Source: Isochrysis galbana
Taxonomy: Eukaryota > Haptophyta > Isochrysidales > Isochrysidaceae
NCBI GenBank assembly: GCA_018136815.1
Contig: CM030945.1
Span: forward strand, 966,605 to 1,030,604
DNA: 64,000 nucleotides
Direction: 5' to 3'
Under the pieces are notes generated by a model, which was given only the letters and a program-made list of their open reading frames with translations, searched no databases and was not told the origin of the DNA. This document shows, one piece after another, positions 9,726-20,537 of the stretch. Numbering within the stretch: the first letter of the stretch is position 1; each line of letters starts with the position of its first letter. A program made the translations under genes and the position numbers.

Positions 9726-12035
9726 ATGGCGAGCGCCACACAGTTGGTCAATCCCAATGCCGATGTGCTCAAGTCGGGCCAGGCGTCGCTCATGAACATC
9801 AACGCGGCGCGCGGGCTTCAGGACGTGCTGAAGTCCAACCTTGGGCCGAAGGGTACGCTCAAAATGCTCGTGGGCGGCTCTGGTGACATCAAGCTCACTA
9901 AGGACGGCAACACCCTGCTGCACGAGATGCAAATCCAGAACCCGACAGCCTGCATGATTGCACGCATTGCAACTGCCCAAGACGATATCACGGGCGACGG
10001 CACCACCTCGGCTGTGCTGGTTGTCGGCGAGGTGAGCAGAGCCAACATCTTCATCTGAGATCGGCGCCTTCTGCTCCACCTCTGCCCATGCACAGACCCG
10101 TTGATCCTTGCTCCCCGGTACTTGCGTCTACTCAGATCATGAAGCAGGCAGAGCGCCACCTCTCGGATGGCGTCCACCCTCGCCTGCTTTGCGAGGGCAT
10201 TGAATTGGCCAAGACGGCCGTCCTCGACTACGTCGACAAGGTGCGGATCAAGAAGGACTGCCTCAATCGCGACCTCCTCATGCAGGTGTGTGATCTATCC
10301 TCTCCCTGCATGCTTCACATGGCAGCCTGCATAGGGAGTTGGCAGTTGGGGCTGCACTGCTGCATCGCAGCTCCACTGCAGTGCGACAGCGCTGACTGAA
10401 CCATTCATCCGAGCGCGCAAGCTAGCGAGCTGGCCTCGTGCCTTCCAAACGGCTACGAGAGCGGGCTGGTCTACGGGTGCTGGTCGCACTTGCGGGAGTA
10501 AGTTCACGGTTTTTGGCCCGGCCGGTCCAAGCTGAGGACATTTCTTTCCCCCAATGTTGCCATACTCAGGTTGCACAGGCGTCCTTGCGCACCAAGATGC
10601 ACACCGAGCTGGCTGATATGTTCACCGATATCTGCGTCGACGCTGTCCTCTGCATCCGGAGGCCGGAGGAGCCGCTTGACCTGCACATGGTGGAGATAAT
10701 GCACATGCAACATAAGTCGGGCACCGACTCGCGCCTTGTGCGGGGCCTTGTTCTCGACCATGGCGGCCGCCATCCGGGAATGCCCAAGACACTCAAGAAG
10801 GCACGCGTCCTGACGCTCAACTATGATCTCGAGTATCAGCGCTCTGAGATCAACTCGGGCTTCTACTACTCGAACGCAGAGGAGCGCGAGAAGATGGTGC
10901 AGTCAGAGCGCAAGTGGGTGGATGACAAGACTAAGCTGATCCTCGAGCTCAAGCGCAAGGCGTGCGCTCCCGATGAGACGATGATCGTTATCAATCAGAA
11001 AGGCATCGACCCACTCGCGCTCGATATGCTCGCCAAGGAGGGCATCTTGGCACTCCGTCGCGCCAAGAGGCGCAATATGGAGCGCATCACCCTCGCCTGC
11101 GGCGGAGAGCAGGTGGGCATCTCGCGCCGCCAACCTACGACGGAGCTGCTTGAGCTCTTCCCTCAGCTACCCCCCCCCCGGCAGCCCTCATCGCGACGCG
11201 CATCGTGGTGCGTGGCGCTTGACTTGGATGCGCATTGACTCCGGTGTAGGTCAACAACATCGACGACATGGCGCCCGACGTGCTTGGATACGCGGAGTCG
11301 GTCGAGGAGCAAACGCTCGGTGAGGAGACGTACACCTTCCTTGAGGGCGTACGCAATCCCTTCTCGTGCACCATCCTCATCAAGGGAGCGCATCCGCACG
11401 TCATCTCTCAGGTACGCTCCGCCTCTCGCACGGCCGGCGGATTCTTGGACGCCCGGAGGCGCCTCCCCACAGTCGGCAAGGCCGCGACTTGCGTTTTTTA
11501 TCCAGCGGCCGGAGGCTCGCACTATCCCGCTTGCGTTCGGCGAGATGATGCGGCCAATCAAGGCGCTCACCTCTGTCCGCCTCACGTTCTTACCCGTCAG
11601 ATCAAGGAAGCCGTCCGCGATGGCCTGCGCGCCGTTGCGAATGCCGTCACGGACGGCTTCTTGCTCCCAGGTGCGGGAGGCATCGAGACGATGTGCCACA
11701 CCCACCTGATGGAGTACAGGAAAAAAGTGCAGGGTCGCGCCAAGCTCGGTGTGCAGGCCTTTGCCGATGCCTTGCTCGTAATTCCCAAGACACTAGCAGA
11801 GAACTCAGGCTACGACGCGCAGGATTCGATGATCAAGCTGCTTGAGGAGCAGGAGGCGGGCACTACGAAGATTGGCTTCGATATCAACACGGGCGAGCCT
11901 CTCGACCCTTGCGAGGCGGGCATTTGGGACAACTACAGGGTCAAGCGGCAGATGTTCGACTCTGCCGCCGTGATCTCGGCGCAGCTCCTTCTCGTCGACG
12001 AGGTCATTCGCGCTGGCAAGCAGATGAAGAAATGA
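9726..12035 (+). CDS. CCT6: CCT6, T-complex protein 1 zeta subunit
   Basis: Subunit of the cytosolic TRiC/CCT chaperonin, which folds actin, tubulin and other proteins using ATP. Five exons by splice signals and unbroken frame: 9726-10031, 10136-10285, 10570-11112, 11250-11411 and 11601-12035. All introns are GT-AG and phase 0 (104, 284, 137 and 189 bp). The product is 531 residues, the normal length for the family. Group II chaperonin signatures are present: [11 protein letters not shown] near the N-terminus, the ATP-binding [13 protein letters not shown] with its catalytic Asp, and GAGGIE near residue 400. Zeta-specific stretches include [31 protein letters not shown] and [14 protein letters not shown]. 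The C-terminus [15 protein letters not shown] fits CCT6. An intact housekeeping gene. Confidence 0.97.
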
Positions 12036-12396
12036 GCAGATTGAGCAGTGGCATGCCACCCGGCCGGAACGATGCCAACTGCAATGAAAATCTGCATCCG
12101 AGACCTACTTGTTACTTGCTCACAGTCCCGGGTGTGCTGGCGGTGATTCTCTGTGTGCCAAGCGGGATGGCATAGCAAGCTGAGTGCCTGTGGGGGCGGC
12201 GCAGTCCGTGCCAGTGCATCGCTCTATATGTGTGGCCAAAACTGGTGTGACCTTGTGAGACAGAACTCGCGAAGAGGTGATCCTTTTGCACGTGGCTGCA
12301 GTCTCACATTACACGTGCCAATAATAACTTCATACTAATATTCTTACCGCACTCGCGGCGCGTGGGAAAAAAAACTTTCTAAATTTCACGCCTCAC
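12036..12396. other. CCT6 3' flank and AT-richer repeat edge
   Basis: No coding signal. The segment AATATTCTTACCGCACTCGCGGC at about 12338-12360 matches the ends of repeats at 33236-33258 and 57571-57593, marking a shared element boundary. Confidence 0.55.
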
Positions 12397-12530
12397 GAAC
12401 TAAGTTAATACTTAGTTCGCCCATGGGGGGGCACGAGCCCCCCCCTCTCTCCACTCCTCCCCTGCCATGGGGGAGGAACCACCCACTCTCTTGGCACGCC
12501 TGATGGCTTGCCAGGAGGGAAGGGCCGCGG
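12397..12530 (+). repeat. hairpin-headed dispersed repeat (copy 1)
   Basis: A perfect 9-bp stem with a TAAT loop (GAACTAAGT/ACTTAGTTC, 12397-12418) is followed by CGCCCATGGGGGGGCACGAG, a G/C-rich stretch and GCCATGGGGGAGGAACCACC. Related copies, with different stems, lie at about 13537, 19948 (-), 35254, 54179, 54288, 55776 (-), 58779 (-), 60382 (-) and 60713 (-). Confidence 0.85.
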
Positions 12531-12584
12531 CTCGCCGCGGCCACTTGCTCTGGCGAGGGAGACTAGCGCTCCGGACCCCTAAAC

Positions 12585-13080
12585 TCACGAGTGCCCCCCC
12601 CCCCCCCCCCCCCGCGTTGTTTTCAGCGAAGGGGGTTTTCCCCAGCGTGGCCTCGTGGAGAGGGTGTGCTGTGTGCTGGGGTGCGCAGGGTCCCGGTGCG
12701 TGCACTGGGGGGAGGACAAATATCGAGGGGAAGGGGCAGTGCCCCATCCCCACGGTACCATTCGGACACCCACCCGATACGACAGGCAGGCACCGCGGGA
12801 GCGCGGTGCTAGACGAAAACGACTCAAGAGTCGGGGGCCACAAAAGAACAAGACAAAACAAGGTAAGCGACGCGCGCGTTTCGTTTGTCTACGGAATAGC
12901 TGACAGGAGGCCTGCCCCAGCCCGCCCCCCGCACCCGCCAGGCCCGTCGTAGTGCACGCGGGCTCACCCCCCCGTAGGGGGGGTATAGCGGGAGCGGGGG
13001 TGAGAGTGTGGGGTTTAGGCGATGGCGAGTGCGATACCGGAGGGGTGTGAGTCAGTAGCGGCGTAGCGGGCACCTTCAAG
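12585..13080. repeat. C-run-cored dispersed repeat and GC-rich flank
   Basis: CACGAGTG then about 18 C then GCGTTGTTTTCAGCG (12586-12630) is a copy of the C-run family seen at about 8360-8410 and, inverted, at 24475-24515 and 31965-31995. The remaining sequence has no coding signal. Confidence 0.65.
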
Positions 13081-13536
13081 AAATTTTTTTAGAGGTAGGA
13101 GATACAAGATAGAGGTAGGTAGGGGGACGCGCACGATCTTAATGGCTCGAGTTTTTTTGTGTGTGCGAGTTTTTTTTGCGTTCCTTAAGGGAGAACGTGT
13201 TGCGGACGCACTTGCGGCACCACAAATTGTTACTACAAGTTTGACGACAAATTTGGGCAGTCAGCTACAAGAATCCCGCAACTTTTGCCGACAAATGTGG
13301 GCGAATTCCGCTAAAAATATTTACCTGGGCCTGGTCATAGCATGGGCGCAAGAACCGCCTTCCGCGCTAGCTCTAGCTGCCGGCGCGCCCTCGCAGGCAA
13401 TCTCCAACCAAGATCCAAGAGTGAGATCAGCCTTGCTCTCACAGAGTGGAGAGTGAGGAGTGAGGAGTGAGGAGTGATGGAGAGCGGAATTCGTCGGTCC
13501 TCGAAAGGCTTTCGAAAGGGGATTCGTCACAAAAGT

Positions 13537-13625
13537 AAGTTTATACTTGGTTCGCCCATGGCCCATGGGGGGGCACGAGCCCCCCCTCTCTCGTCCACTC
13601 CTCCCCTGCCATGCGGGAGGAGGGA
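13537..13625 (+). repeat. hairpin-headed dispersed repeat (copy 2)
   Basis: A degenerate hairpin (AAGTTTATACTT) is followed by GGTTCGCCCATGGCCCATGG, GGGGGGCACGAGCC and GGAGGAACCACCC, homologous to 12397-12500. Confidence 0.75.
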
Positions 13626-13635
13626 GGAACCACCC

Positions 13636-13752
13636 GTGCTCCTGGCTCCTGGCTCCTGGCTCCTGGCTCCTGGCTCCTGGCTCCTGGCTCCTGGCTCCTG
13701 GCTCCTGGCTCCTGGCTCCTGGCTCCTGGCTCCTGGCACCTGGCTCCTGGCA
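13636..13752 (+). repeat. 7-bp minisatellite (GCTCCTG)n
   Basis: About 16 near-perfect copies of the heptamer CTCCTGG, one variant with CACCTGG near the end. It sits inside the repeat that begins at 13537. Confidence 0.95.
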
Positions 13753-14259
13753 TGCCGCATGCCTTGTGTGGCTTCGCCGGGAGCAAAGTCTCGCAAATCG
13801 CCCTGCCGACCCACTCTCCACTCTCCTCCCCGCAGGCTCGCCTGATTCGCCCTCACTGGCCCGGCGTGGCCAGCCCATAGGAGGGTCGGTGGGTCGGTAT
13901 CCGGTGTCCTCCCTTCCCCCTTCCTGTATCCTCTGTAACCACTCTGCCCTCCCCGTTTGGTAAAGAGTAAAGAGTACTACTCCGAGTAAAGTATGGAGTA
14001 GAGCTCTAGAGGGATCGAGCTGCTGCGAGTAGCGGAGGCACACACAGTATTGTACTTTTAGAAAGAGGGGAGCCAATCCCTCAGCTGCCGCCGCATTCTC
14101 TCCCCCTCACGCGACTAGTGTATATAGGGTATTGTACTCTCTTACGCTAAAGAACCATACCTCGCTCGAACTCCTCAATCACGGTGGAGGAGGAGGAAAC
14201 GGGGATCGTCCTCGCGGCGGAGGACGAGGAGAGAGAGAGAGAGTGAGAGTGAGAGAGAG

Positions 14260-15438
14260 ATGAGTAGCCAGCAGCCTCGCCCACGCGGTGCGCCTCCGAC
14301 ACGAGCATACATAAAGCAGGCTAAGCTAGCACATGCTCGTTCTCTCGCCAGCTCCGGCCCGCCCCCGCCCTCGCCAGCGGAGGGCTTCGTGCGAGGCGCA
14401 GCCCTCCCTTTCCCCACGCGGCCCTTTGTCTACTTTCTTCCTGAATATCAGCAGTACATGCGCGTGGCGAACGAGGGGAACAATCCGACCTTCCTGGCAT
14501 ACGGCGCCTCCTACTGCTGCTGCACCCCCTACATCCTCGACAACCCGCTCAACGACATTCAGCTCCTCTCGAACTCCATCTTCCCGCAGGCGGCTGCCTC
14601 GTGCTGCTGCCCTGACTGGTACGGTCAACTGTGCGGCACGCCGTGCACACACTGCCTGCTCGGCTGCTCCGCGTGTATGCTCAAGTGCCAGGGCATCAGC
14701 GTCGTGCAGGAGACCTTCGACACGCAGGAGCAGGCGCTCCAATCGCTGCTCGTGCTGCCTGATAACCCGATGATCCCTGACGAGATTGCTGGAGTCTGGG
14801 GCTTCTTTGGCAACCCGTGGGGCGAGCAGCTCATCTCGATGTCGACTGGCGACTGGGACGCCAAAAAAAGAATGCTGCGCGGCGACCATGCCTTTGTGCG
14901 TGCGGGTTGGGTCGAGCGCGGCGACGCGTGCGGTGCATTCCAGCAGTGCATCATGTCGACCGGCTGCCAGCCAGGATTCTTGATCACCTTCAAGGACGAC
15001 AGCCTCCACCAGGCGCGCATCACCCTGACGCTCGATCCTGTGTGCTGCCCTGGCACGTGTTTCTGGGCATGCTGCGGCAAGGTGTGCGGTACGCAAGCCT
15101 TTCCGTGCGCGGGCGGCGAAGGGTACTGCATCGGCATCCCACAGTTCATCAATGGCAACTCGTTCAACGTCATCGGCGGCGAGGAGGGCCCACAGTACTC
15201 TGACTGGCGCAACCGGCAGATCAGCGCGTGCGGTTGTCCGTTCACCTGTTGTAACTTCTCCTACACCACTCGTAAAGTCGCGCACCGTAATGGCGATAAG
15301 CTCCAGACCAACTGGGAGCTCTACAACAAGTGGATTGACGCTCGCGCTATGACTCAAAAGGGGATGCGCATGTGCACCCAGCCGTTTGGGCCGTATGACG
15401 GCAGCCAACCGCGTGCACAGAATATGGAACGATCATGA
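14260..15438 (+). CDS. Cys-rich protein of unknown function
   Basis: An uninterrupted 392-codon frame starting at an ATG directly after a short GA-rich leader. I do not recognise the family. The first ~45 residues are Pro/Arg/Ala-rich. The rest holds around 40 cysteines in clusters, such as YCCCTPY, SCCCPDWYGQLCGTPCTHC, CCPGTCFWACCGKVCG and ACGCPFTCCNF. Conserved-looking blocks include IPDEIAGVWGFFGNPWGEQL and GNSFNVIGGEEGPQY. There is no clear signal peptide or long transmembrane helix. Paired CC motifs could bind metal or be lipidated, or the protein could be disulphide-rich, but nothing decides this. Third-position GC is high, as in neighbouring genes, which supports real coding. It could be the only exon or one of several. 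Confidence 0.75.
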   Translation: MSSQQPRPRGAPPTRAYIKQAKLAHARSLASSGPPPPSPAEGFVRGAALPFPTRPFVYFLPEYQQYMRVANEGNNPTFLAYGASYCCCTPYILDNPLNDIQLLSNSIFPQAAASCCCPDWYGQLCGTPCTHCLLGCSACMLKCQGISVVQETFDTQEQALQSLLVLPDNPMIPDEIAGVWGFFGNPWGEQLISMSTGDWDAKKRMLRGDHAFVRAGWVERGDACGAFQQCIMSTGCQPGFLITFKDDSLHQARITLTLDPVCCPGTCFWACCGKVCGTQAFPCAGGEGYCIGIPQFINGNSFNVIGGEEGPQYSDWRNRQISACGCPFTCCNFSYTTRKVAHRNGDKLQTNWELYNKWIDARAMTQKGMRMCTQPFGPYDGSQPRAQNMERS

Positions 15439-15769
15439 GAGACTATTGGATCAGGCACCACGATCACTAGCCATGACGACCGGGCCGCCCGCGCGTACCC
15501 AACATGCAGGCGATTGGGTCTTTCGGTCTCGCTCACACAATATGCTCGGGCTCACGACCCGACCTTCACTTGCGTCCTAGAAAGCGGCAGTTTGGTTTCT
15601 ATTGGTGTCACGTGTTCGGTGTTCACCGCGTCAGGTGTATGCTCATAACCTATCCTATTGTATCCTTAATTTATTGTGTTCACACTTTGAGTGCCCATAT
15701 ATGGCAATGCGAATGTGGCGCGCACCTACGTGCCCGCGCACCTATAGGGTTGCGTTAGGGCACGCAAAG

Positions 15770-16113
15770 GGAAAATGTCGGCATGCGCACGCACGGCGTC
15801 TCCGCGGGGGGACCGATGCACATCGCGCCGTGCCCAATGCACGGCGTGCACAATGTGATTGCAAGTCATCACAGGTGCTCAGTGGATACTATTCATTAAT
15901 CTGCATGTTTATGTAGTTGTCGGCCTTAGAGGAAAAGCGTTTGCATGCGCACGCACGGCGTCCCCGCGGGGGAACGCCGCGGGGAAAAGCAGAGAAAAAA
16001 GTTGTTATCCCCACGCACGGCTAGCCCTTATTTAATTTTAAAATACTACATACATAACTGTGGACATTTGATCGCTCAATTCGACTGATGCCCCACAATT
16101 GACGGAACGACAC
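15770..16113 (+). repeat. repeat shared in inverted orientation with 23965-24165
   Basis: The segment GCATGCGCACGCACGGCGT...CCGATGCACATCGCGCCGTG (about 15780-15832) and the segment TGTGGACATTTGATCGCTCA (16061-16080), continuing to GACGGAACGAC (about 16100), both reappear inverted at 24095-24165 and 23965-24015. The spacing is similar and the middle is AT-richer. In the other copy this unit abuts a LINE reverse-transcriptase C-terminus. Confidence 0.75.
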
Positions 16114-16269
16114 ACCTGATGGCTTGAGCGTCGCTTCCCCCCACTGCCGTCGCTCCCACACCGCCGCCGCTACACGCCTCCCCCTCAGCTCGGCCGTGCC
16201 TTGCGCTCGCGTGCTCGCGTCCGCCGGACTTCAAGCGGCTACCCAGCTCAGCCTTCTTCTCCCGCTGCC

Positions 16270-16678
16270 TCTACATGCCCTCCCGACATGCCCGACCAAT
16301 GCTAGGGACAGCTCGCGCTACACTTGCCGCATCTACCACTCGCACGGCTGCGTTGCCTTCTTCTTGTCGAGGCAGAGTTGACGAATTGGAGTGGCCCATA
16401 GGGCCTGAGGGCAATGAGGAAGGGGCAAAGCCGGCGGCAGGCGCGGCGAGGGAGGCCACTTCAGAGGTGCTGACGGGCTGAAGCCCGTCAGCAGAGGAAG
16501 GCGGGCAGGCGGGCTTGAGCGAGGGCGAGGACGGCGGCGAAAGCGACATGGAACGAGCGGCGAAAGGCGAGGGTGAGTGAGAGGAGGGCTGTGGTGGCAG
16601 GGGCTGGCGAGGCGAGGAGGGATTGTAGGGTCTGAGTGTTACGAGAGCGAGAGCGACGAGAGCGAGAGCGACGACGGA
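16270..16678 (-). mobile_element. gag-like fragment next to the LTR
   Basis: On the minus strand, just past the LTR at 16679-17226, a Ser/Pro-rich frame begins near 16550 with SLSPPSSPSLKPACPPSS. It resembles the start of the gag-like frame at 34526 (SAPSSRSPSPKPVLPPFS). Its first bases after the LTR (TCCGTCGTCGCTC) equal those following the LTR at 18979, so this LTR may act as the 5' LTR of a second, left-hand element. Confidence 0.45.
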
Positions 16679-17226
16679 TGACGACTGGCGACAGGACGAC
16701 GGACAACGACACCCAGGAAAACACCCCGACTCTCGCCCCACGACTTTCTCACATAACTCGACTGAAATCAAACCCAAACACTCCGATCAGACAACAACGG
16801 ACGACGATCAAAGGGCGATCTGTCGGCGATCTTGTCTGGAACGGGAATCGCACCATAACGGAATCGAGGGGCAATCTTGCTACGCAGGATTCCAAGAGAC
16901 CTACCAAATAAGACGAAAGGAGTGCGATGTGCCTAAGGGGGAGATGCGAAGAGGTCGCAAATTAAACCTGATTGCCCCCAGAAGCAGATAAAGAACCGCA
17001 GGGGAGATAGCAAATTAAACCTATCTGCGAGGCGCCTGGGAGGAAGAAAGGTGGGGAAACTTCCCTTCTCTTTCGAGAGGAAGAGAGAGGGCGCTCCACA
17101 AACCACGATCCCATGCATCCAAGCGAAGCTTTTGACCGAGAACGAGAACGAGAGAATTATAACGATAAATACCGAACGACGAAGAGAGGAGCGAAGCCTA
17201 ACGAGTGTCGATTCGCGAATGCGACA
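16679..17226 (-). repeat. LTR (3' copy of the 16679-19526 element)
   Basis: It appears identical to 18979-19526 (constant offset of 2,300 bp in every line compared). On the minus strand it starts TGTCGCATTC and ends AGTCGTCA, so it has TG...CA ends. A polypurine tract (GCAGGGGGG on the minus strand) lies immediately 5' of it. Confidence 0.85.
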
Positions 17227-17435
17227 CCCCCCTGCTAGGATCGAGCGTCCCGCGAGGAAATGAAGAGAACCTAACGGACATCGGAGAGCTCCAAGCAAGC
17301 CACGAGAAAGGCAGAAGAGCAATCCTGAACGAGACCGAATGAGCCAAGAGCGAAGAGCGAATAAATCCGAAGAGCGAATGAAACAATAAATCGAGAAGTT
17401 ACGAATTACGAACAACGAACAATCGAGGACCGATG

Positions 17436-17695
17436 AGAACGCGGAACGACAAGAATCGAGAATCGAGAGCGAGAAACGAAGAACGCGGAACGACGAGAAT
17501 CGAGAATCGAAGAACGAGAAACGAAGAACGCGGAACGACGAGAATCGAGAATCGAGAGCGAGAAACGAAGAACGCGGAACGACGAGAATCGAGAATCGAG
17601 AATCGAAGAACGAACGACGAAGAACGCGGAACGACGAGAATCGAGAATCGAGAATCGAAGAACGAACGACGAACGGCGAACGACGAACTATAAGA
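17436..17695 (+). repeat. tandem array of GAATCGAGAATCGA-type units
   Basis: About five imperfect units of 45-60 bp built from AACGCGGAACGACGAGAATC and GAAGAACGAACGACG words, inside the LTR element. Open frames through it are repeat artefacts. Confidence 0.85.
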
Positions 17696-18978
17696 ATAGT
17701 GCGTGACGATCGAAGAGACAGGAAGTACCACACCCGTCCGGACGATAAGGTGTAGAATCGGCGGCCGGCGCGGCAGACCGCAGGACTCAACGCTGCAACC
17801 CATCCCCTTCTCTCTTTTACGAGAGTTTTACCTGGATGTTTGGGCGGTGTGGCGGCACCCAAGTTACAACGCGGCGTCTCCTGTTCTTCGATATATGAGT
17901 AGTCGAACAGCCAACGGCGAAAGGCGGCGAGATATCACGACGGGCTCGGCACGTCACGCGCGAGCTAAACGACGAGGTACGGGGGTCTCCTGACAGAGCG
18001 CAGCGAAAGGGGAGGGAGATCCATCCTCCGTGGTCGAAAGGGGGGGCGAGCCATACCTCTCTACCCGCGGGGGGAACTATTCGGCGGCCGCGGGGGGAAA
18101 ATTCGGCGACCGCGGGGGGGAACTGGAAAAGAATTCCCGTACGTTCCCGTACCGCGATCAAACGTAAACGACGGCGTTGAGAGATATCTGAAGGGGCGTG
18201 ACAGTCGCGACTGTCAGAAGAACGCAGAGGGTGTATCGAGGAGAGAGACGAGGGTGCGATCCGATGGCGACAGGCGTGCGAGAGCCTCGGAGCGACAGCG
18301 AACGAAGGTAGGCGAGGCAAGGGCAGCGTGCGCAAATGCGTGGGAGCCAAACCACGGGGAACCGCGCGACGACCCCGACGAGTACCACCACTGCCCGAGG
18401 ACGAAGACCGCGTGCTGCGGCCGCGCAGAGGAGAGACGAGGACGAGTGGAGACGAGGGACGGAACGCGACGATCGTCGACCATAAGGGTCAAGCGGCCAT
18501 CACGCCCAGCTTCCGGCGACAGTTCGATGCAAGCGGCGTATGCTTCCAGGAAATCGTTTCCCAGGAGAAGCATAGGCGCGCCTTCGACAACGAGGAAACG
18601 GTGTCGGAATTCGACACCGGAGAGAGAGAAGACCAACGTGGCATAGCCGCGGGTACGGAGGGGGTTACCATCCGGTCCGACAACGGCAGGTCGGTCCGAA
18701 GCGTGTTCGATCAAGACGCAAGCGTCGCGGGGCAATGCAGCCAACAACTCGGTGGTCACAACCGAGGGGCCGGCTCCCGTGTCGGCGAGAGTCTTGTTGA
18801 CGGCGAGAGCGGAATCGACGATATAACGAGTAGGGCCCGTAGCGGATTGACGGCAAACGATAAGATCGCGAACATATAGGCAGTGACGGGGGTAGAGGCT
18901 AGGCGGCGTGTCGGAGACAAGCCTCGCCGGTACCTCCCTGGTCACAGAAGCGACAACAGCAGGAAGAGCGACGACGGA

Positions 18979-19526
18979 TGACGACTGGCGACAGGACGAC
19001 GGACAACGACACCCAGGAAAACACCCCGACTCTCGCCCCACGACTTTCTCACATAACTCGACTGAAATCAAACCCAAACACTCCGATCAGACAACAACGG
19101 ACGACGATCAAAGGGCGATCTGTCGGCGATCTTGTCTGGAACGGGAATCGCACCATAACGGAATCGAGGGGCAATCTTGCTACGCAGGATTCCAAGAGAC
19201 CTACCAAATAAGACGAAAGGAGTGCGATGTGCCTAAGGGGGAGATGCGAAGAGGTCGCAAATTAAACCTGATTGCCCCCAGAAGCAGATAAAGAACCGCA
19301 GGGGAGATAGCAAATTAAACCTATCTGCGAGGCGCCTGGGAGGAAGAAAGGTGGGGAAACTTCCCTTCTCTTTCGAGAGGAAGAGAGAGGGCGCTCCACA
19401 AACCACGATCCCATGCATCCAAGCGAAGCTTTTGACCGAGAACGAGAACGAGAGAATTATAACGATAAATACCGAACGACGAAGAGAGGAGCGAAGCCTA
19501 ACGAGTGTCGATTCGCGAATGCGACA
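18979..19526 (-). repeat. LTR (5' copy of the 16679-19526 element)
   Basis: Partner of 16679-17226, on the 5' side because the retropepsin frame reads leftwards from it. The sequence to its right (AGAGTTCTCTG) is unrelated and lacks a polypurine tract, as expected for the outer flank of a 5' LTR. Confidence 0.85.
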
Positions 19527-20537
19527 AGAGTTCTCTGCACCAGTTTGTCAGCCCCCTTAGTAAGGCCCTTAGAGGGTGTGTAGAGATGTCTGGCCTGGCC
19601 TGTGCCTCGTACTTGCGCACGAGGTCAGCGCCGCGGCTTTGTAGGGGCCCAGCCGTGAGGCTTTCCCTATGGGATGCGGCATTGAGCCGACTTGGGTCAC
19701 TGGGTTGGTGGTCTTGGTTGGGTGACTGGATGGAAGTGAGGGTGTTGTTGGCCATGCTGGCCATGCTGGCCATGCTGGTTTATGGCTGTCAGCGGGTGGC
19801 ACGGGTCGCGCCTTGTGCGCACCTTTGTCGGGGGGGCGCCCTCTCGCGGGCGCTTCGTTCGGGTGCGAGGCGTCGAGCATGGCCCGATCGTCCGTCGCGG
19901 CGGGGGGGGCGGTAGGAGAGGAGGGGAGCGGCGCGCGCTCCATGACCCTATCGCTTTAACGATAGTTGTTCTTCCAACGCCAAAGCGCATGTCGCAAACG
20001 GATGGGGGGTACACCGCCCAGCAACAAACACCTCCGCAAATTGAAATTGATAAGGCCCCCTGTAGCTGTACTCCGTAAAATAATGAACAATTGCTAATTG
20101 CTAAAGCGACTTTAACTCAGAATGATCCGGGACTTTGACCCGAGCGGGAAAAGGCTCTAAATCTGACGAACATATCGCAAGATTCCTATCAGCGCAGAGC
20201 GAGGAGAACGTGACCGAACGCCAGTCGACTTTAGGCATTAGCGGCTTTCGGGAAGGGGAGGGGGTGGGCGCTAATCTAGGGCTCTATCATGGCAGCGGGA
20301 TGTGGGATGGACGCCGGTGGTGCGGCATGCAGTAGAGTAAGCGACACACACCGACTCACTAGCAGCAGCTAGCTGCAGTGGCCACTAGAGCTGCAGGGGC
20401 CATCCGCTTGTGCCTAGTCTTGTTCCTGGACACAGTCTTGCATCCTGCTTCTTATCATCATTTGATGAGTTGCAACAACATTGGCTCCGGTAGTTCGGCG
20501 ATACGTCATGAACTACATGTGTATATATGCCGCACGT
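19527..20537. other. intergenic, with hairpin-headed repeat (copy 3, inverted)
   Basis: The hairpin CTATCG/CGATAG at 19948-19965, followed on the minus strand by GGGTCATGGAGCGCGC, is a member of the family headed at 12397. A triple GGCCATGCT microrepeat sits at about 19751-19778. No credible gene. Confidence 0.6.

Larger units (their letters stand above)
16679..19526 (-). mobile_element. short LTR retroelement with retropepsin-like domain
   Basis: Two LTRs of about 548 bp flank 1.75 kb. On the minus strand a frame (about 18960 to 18350) encodes a retropepsin-like fold: the active-site motif LADTGAGPSVV and, further on, LLLGNDFLEAY. No reverse transcriptase, RNase H or integrase is seen, so the element is non-autonomous or deleted. 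LTR identity implies recent activity. I find no target-site duplication: the sequences outside the two LTRs differ. Confidence 0.75.

Noticed and set aside
8699-10079. Long minus-strand frames over the CT tract and the CCT6 first exon
   Set aside because: Antisense shadows of CCT6 and simple repeat.
14326-15408. 360-residue frame antisense to the Cys-rich gene
   Set aside because: Shadow; the plus frame has clean composition and the minus frame has no motif.
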